Translations under genes and position numbers: made by a program
Shown here: positions 6,466 to 8,197 of the stretch, one piece after another
Layout of the letters: each line of letters opens with the position of its first letter
Numbering within the stretch: position 1 is the first letter of the stretch
Origin: Acidimicrobiaceae bacterium
GTDB lineage: Bacteria; Actinomycetota; Acidimicrobiia; Acidimicrobiales; Microtrichaceae
Direction of reading: 5' to 3'
Assembly: GCA_003514205.1 (NCBI GenBank)
Contig: DORQ01000156.1
Span: forward strand, 1 to 8,197
DNA: 8,197 bases
Notes under the pieces: model-generated
Seen by the model: the letters and a program-made list of their open reading frames with translations, nothing else
Database searches by the model: none
What the model was told of the DNA's origin: nothing

Positions 6466-7902
6466 CTAAAGCGTAAACCGCTGTGATGGGGACCATGGTC
6501 CCCAGATGCCGTTCGCTCGTGCTCGGATCGAGGTGTCGTACTTCGATCCGAGGCACAGGCCAAATCGGTTTACCGTTCCTGATGCTCGCTGACCTGTGAA
6601 CTCCTGGTAGACGTCAGTCAGACAGCCGCCGCCGAAGAAGCTGATCATCTTGATCTCATAGGCTTCTGCCCCAGCCACCTTGTTCCACTGGAAGTCGCCC
6701 CAGGTTTCGGCCACGGAGGAGCCGCTGCCCACGAGTTGAAGCCCAGTTGGAGCTGCCGTTGGCGCGCCGCCTACTGCGATGTTGATGGTCGTGGTGGCCG
6801 TGTCGCCTCGATTGTCGGTCACTGTCAACGACACAGGGAAGTTGCCGCCGGTGGTGAAGGTATGGGTGGTTGACACTCCGGTACCAGTGGTGAAATCGCC
6901 AAAGTCCCAGGCGTAGGTCGCAATGGTGCCGTCAGGGTCGTTTGAGGCTGATGCGTCGAATGACACTCCAAGTGGAGCCACTCCAGTGACTGCTGATGGT
7001 GCGAATGATGAAACTGGGAACTGGTTGGCGCCGGTCCCAGGCGTCCCGGTGTTGACGTATTCCATGTCGTAGTCGTGGCGACCATCGCCTGGGAACTGTT
7101 CACCAGGGAACGCAATGTTGGTGTCCATCGAGAAGATTCGGCCACCGTTAATGTCTGGTGGAACCGAGATGATCGGAATGGCAATACTTGGCACCGTGAC
7201 CGTGCCGACAGAGGCGTCGACAATGTCGCCCAAGGTTCCCTTGGTGCCCAGACCAATGAAGAACTTCGAGTTCAAGGCATCGTCTGGGATACCGGGAACG
7301 CTGCCGAAGAGCGCACCAGCGATCAAGTTGAATGCCTGACCAAAACTTCCCAGAATCGCGCTGACCAGCTGTGATGGGTCAGATGGAAGCGATCCGGCAG
7401 CGACGGTGGCATTGAGAGCGTTTCGGATCACATTCAGGGTGCTATTCGCGACGCCGTTGATGCTGACGTCATCTTTCTCCATCGCCCAACTCCAGGTTCC
7501 GGTGACCTCAAGGTGGTTGTTTGCATTCAGGAGATCGGCGAGGTCCAACAACTGAACGTCATTGAAACTCGCTGCTGAGCGCTGGCCGCCCGACAGCACT
7601 CGAACTTCGCCGTTGCCCACATTGCTCAGCGCGTTGTCGCGACTTCCCGCAATACCGACAGTGGTTGAGTTGGGTACGCCGACCTTGACTCGAAACCAGA
7701 GATTCAACATGTATGGCTCGTCAGCTGCACCGTAGAACGCATTGTCGTTGTGGTTGACCACGGTGACTTTAGAAGCTCGCAGTTGGAAGTTGCTGAGCTG
7801 AGGAGCAGTACCCCCGCCAGTCGTGGGCGGGCAAGCAGTGGCGAGGAGCGACACGCAGAGCAGTGCGATGCCAGCTAGAGCTCGGGTGGAGCGGTGCAAC
7901 AT
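6466..7902 (-). CDS. Secreted lipoprotein with PKD domain and Fn3-like C-terminus
   Basis: The 478-residue protein starts at the ATG at 7902, chosen because GGAGGT (7908-7913) lies 5 nt upstream and a lipoprotein signal begins at once. That signal has basic residues at 3-7, a hydrophobic core at 8-20 and a lipobox ATA-C with Cys24, which fits the broader Gram-positive pattern. A Pro/Thr/Gly linker follows. Residues about 35-285 have beta-type and helical stretches that I do not recognise as a known domain. Residues about 297-377 are a PKD domain: SFDASASNDPDG, then WDFGD at 332-336, then a SLTVTDNRGDTATTT strand. Residues about 384-478 resemble an Fn3-like module with FQWNKVAGAEAYEI and a WGPWSPSQRF end; Cys427 and Cys450 may pair. 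It is probably membrane-anchored and faces outward, acting in binding or cell-surface structure; no enzyme motif is visible. A 47-residue longer reading exists but is rejected. Confidence 0.9.
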   Translation of the reverse strand: MLHRSTRALAGIALLCVSLLATACPPTTGGGTAPQLSNFQLRASKVTVVNHNDNAFYGAADEPYMLNLWFRVKVGVPNSTTVGIAGSRDNALSNVGNGEVRVLSGGQRSAASFNDVQLLDLADLLNANNHLEVTGTWSWAMEKDDVSINGVANSTLNVIRNALNATVAAGSLPSDPSQLVSAILGSFGQAFNLIAGALFGSVPGIPDDALNSKFFIGLGTKGTLGDIVDASVGTVTVPSIAIPIISVPPDINGGRIFSMDTNIAFPGEQFPGDGRHDYDMEYVNTGTPGTGANQFPVSSFAPSAVTGVAPLGVSFDASASNDPDGTIATYAWDFGDFTTGTGVSTTHTFTTGGNFPVSLTVTDNRGDTATTTINIAVGGAPTAAPTGLQLVGSGSSVAETWGDFQWNKVAGAEAYEIKMISFFGGGCLTDVYQEFTGQRASGTVNRFGLCLGSKYDTSIRARANGIWGPWSPSQRFTL

Positions 7903-7950
7903 TGGCGACCTCCGGTAGTGCACGCGAATCCCCCGCGGGCGGTTACTGGG

Positions 7951-7956
7951 AGTATA
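7951..7956 (-). promoter_or_regulatory. Candidate -10 box of the lipoprotein gene
   Basis: On the minus strand this reads TATACT, a near-consensus -10 hexamer, 48 nt upstream of the ATG at 7902. It would give a leader of roughly 40 nt that includes the GGAGGT site. The region 17-18 nt further upstream has no good -35 match, so the promoter is plausible but unproven. Confidence 0.4.
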
Positions 7957-8000
7957 CCCGTTCACGGTCGTGGGGGATAGACGCAACTCCTCAGAGAACG

Positions 8001-8033
8001 GAGAAGGGCCACCCGCTGGGGGTGGCCCTTCTC
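8001..8033. terminator. Strong 14-bp-stem terminator hairpin after the collagen-like gene
   Basis: GAGAAGGGCCACCC (8001-8014) pairs perfectly with GGGTGGCCCTTCTC (8020-8033) around a five-base loop. On the minus strand it lies 49 nt after the stop codon of the collagen-like gene and upstream of the lipoprotein promoter candidate, where a terminator insulating the two genes is expected. The following minus-strand bases (CGTTCTCTG) are only modestly T-rich. GCTTTG follows on the plus strand, so the element may work both ways. Confidence 0.75.
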
Positions 8034-8082
8034 GCTTTGACAATTCGTGTGTACCTACCGCCGATGGCGCTAGGTGTGCGCG

Positions 8083-8197
8083 CTACGGGGTGGTAGCGCC
8101 GTTGTCCCAAATTCGAAGCCAGAGACCTGCCGCACCAGCGTTGCCAGCAGGACCCGCAACGCCAGCGCTTGCGCCGTTGTTGCCAGCACCGCCAGCT
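8083..8197 (-). CDS. C-terminal end of a Gly/Ala-rich collagen-like (G-X-Y) protein, 5' part beyond window
   Basis: Only the last 37 codons are visible, ending in TAG at 8083-8085. The residues are rich in Gly, Ala and Asn. A run of five G-X-Y steps reads GVAGPAGNAGAAG, preceded by GGA GNN GAS and a one-residue phase slip. After the last glycine comes a short tail, LWLRIWDNGATTP, with two tryptophans. The G-X-Y pattern suggests a bacterial collagen-like or glycine-repeat surface protein, but the sample is too short to exclude another Gly-Ala-rich repeat family. Another minus-strand frame is also open here but gives an Arg/Trp/Cys-heavy product typical of a shadow frame. A strong hairpin follows downstream at 8001-8033, which supports a gene ending here on this strand. 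Confidence 0.6.
   Translation of the reverse strand, partial: AGGAGNNGASAGVAGPAGNAGAAGLWLRIWDNGATTP

Larger units (their letters stand above)
7903..8082. other. Spacer between the collagen-like and lipoprotein genes
   Basis: These 180 non-coding bases hold the strong hairpin, the TATACT hexamer and the GGAGGT site. An imperfectly placed inverted repeat, GGCGCTA (8066-8072) with TAGCGCC (8094-8100), spans the collagen-like stop codon. Its arms are 21 nt apart, so its meaning is doubtful. Confidence 0.5.

Noticed and set aside
8037..8042. TTGACA, a consensus -35 hexamer on the plus strand
   Set aside because: There is no -10 match 16-18 nt downstream and no plus-strand gene follows in the window.
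7903..8043. Longer N-terminus (47 extra codons) for the PKD lipoprotein
   Set aside because: The extension would translate the strong hairpin and the promoter region and put the signal peptide inside the protein. The ATG at 7902 has GGAGGT at ideal spacing and an immediate lipoprotein signal.

Overview
The window looks like a chromosomal segment of a high-GC Gram-positive bacterium (Actinomycetota, possibly an aquatic Acidimicrobiia-like lineage). The phylum is inferred from the GC-rich coding, a long isoleucyl-tRNA synthetase of the eukaryote/archaea-like type, an actinobacterial-style thioester-domain surface protein, and Sec signal peptides and a lipobox typical of actinobacteria. The class-level guess is weak.

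Layout, left to right: (1) 1-2444, minus strand: the first 814 codons of a large exported protein whose 3' end lies outside the window. It has a signal peptide, a thioester domain with the Cys and Gln of an internal Cys-Gln thioester, an all-beta follow-on domain, and at least six tandem Ig/PKD-like domains of about 85 residues, each with two conserved cysteines. It is uninterrupted from start codon to window edge and is the most interesting item here. (2) 2445-2619: a 175-bp leader with several inverted repeats and a 12-bp palindrome. (3) 2620-5832, minus: complete ileS. (4) 5833-5898: a 66-bp divergent promoter region. (5) 5899-6405, plus: a SnoaL/NTF2-like small protein. (6) 6406-6465: a convergent gap with a 9-bp-stem hairpin. 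(7) 6466-7902, minus: a secreted lipoprotein with an unrecognised N-terminal region, one PKD domain and an Fn3-like C-terminus. (8) 7903-8082: a spacer with a -10-like hexamer and a strong 14-bp-stem hairpin. (9) 8083-8197, minus: the last 37 codons of a Gly/Ala-rich collagen-like protein.

Three of the five genes encode exported or probable surface proteins: the thioester adhesin-like protein, the PKD lipoprotein and the collagen-like protein. A housekeeping synthetase and a small NTF2-fold protein sit among them. Each gene seems to be its own transcription unit, apart from possible ileS-to-adhesin readthrough, so co-function is suggested only by proximity. The thioester protein could bind a surface covalently through its Cys79-Gln130 pair, with the Ig-like domains as a stalk. 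That role is inferred from the family, not shown here.
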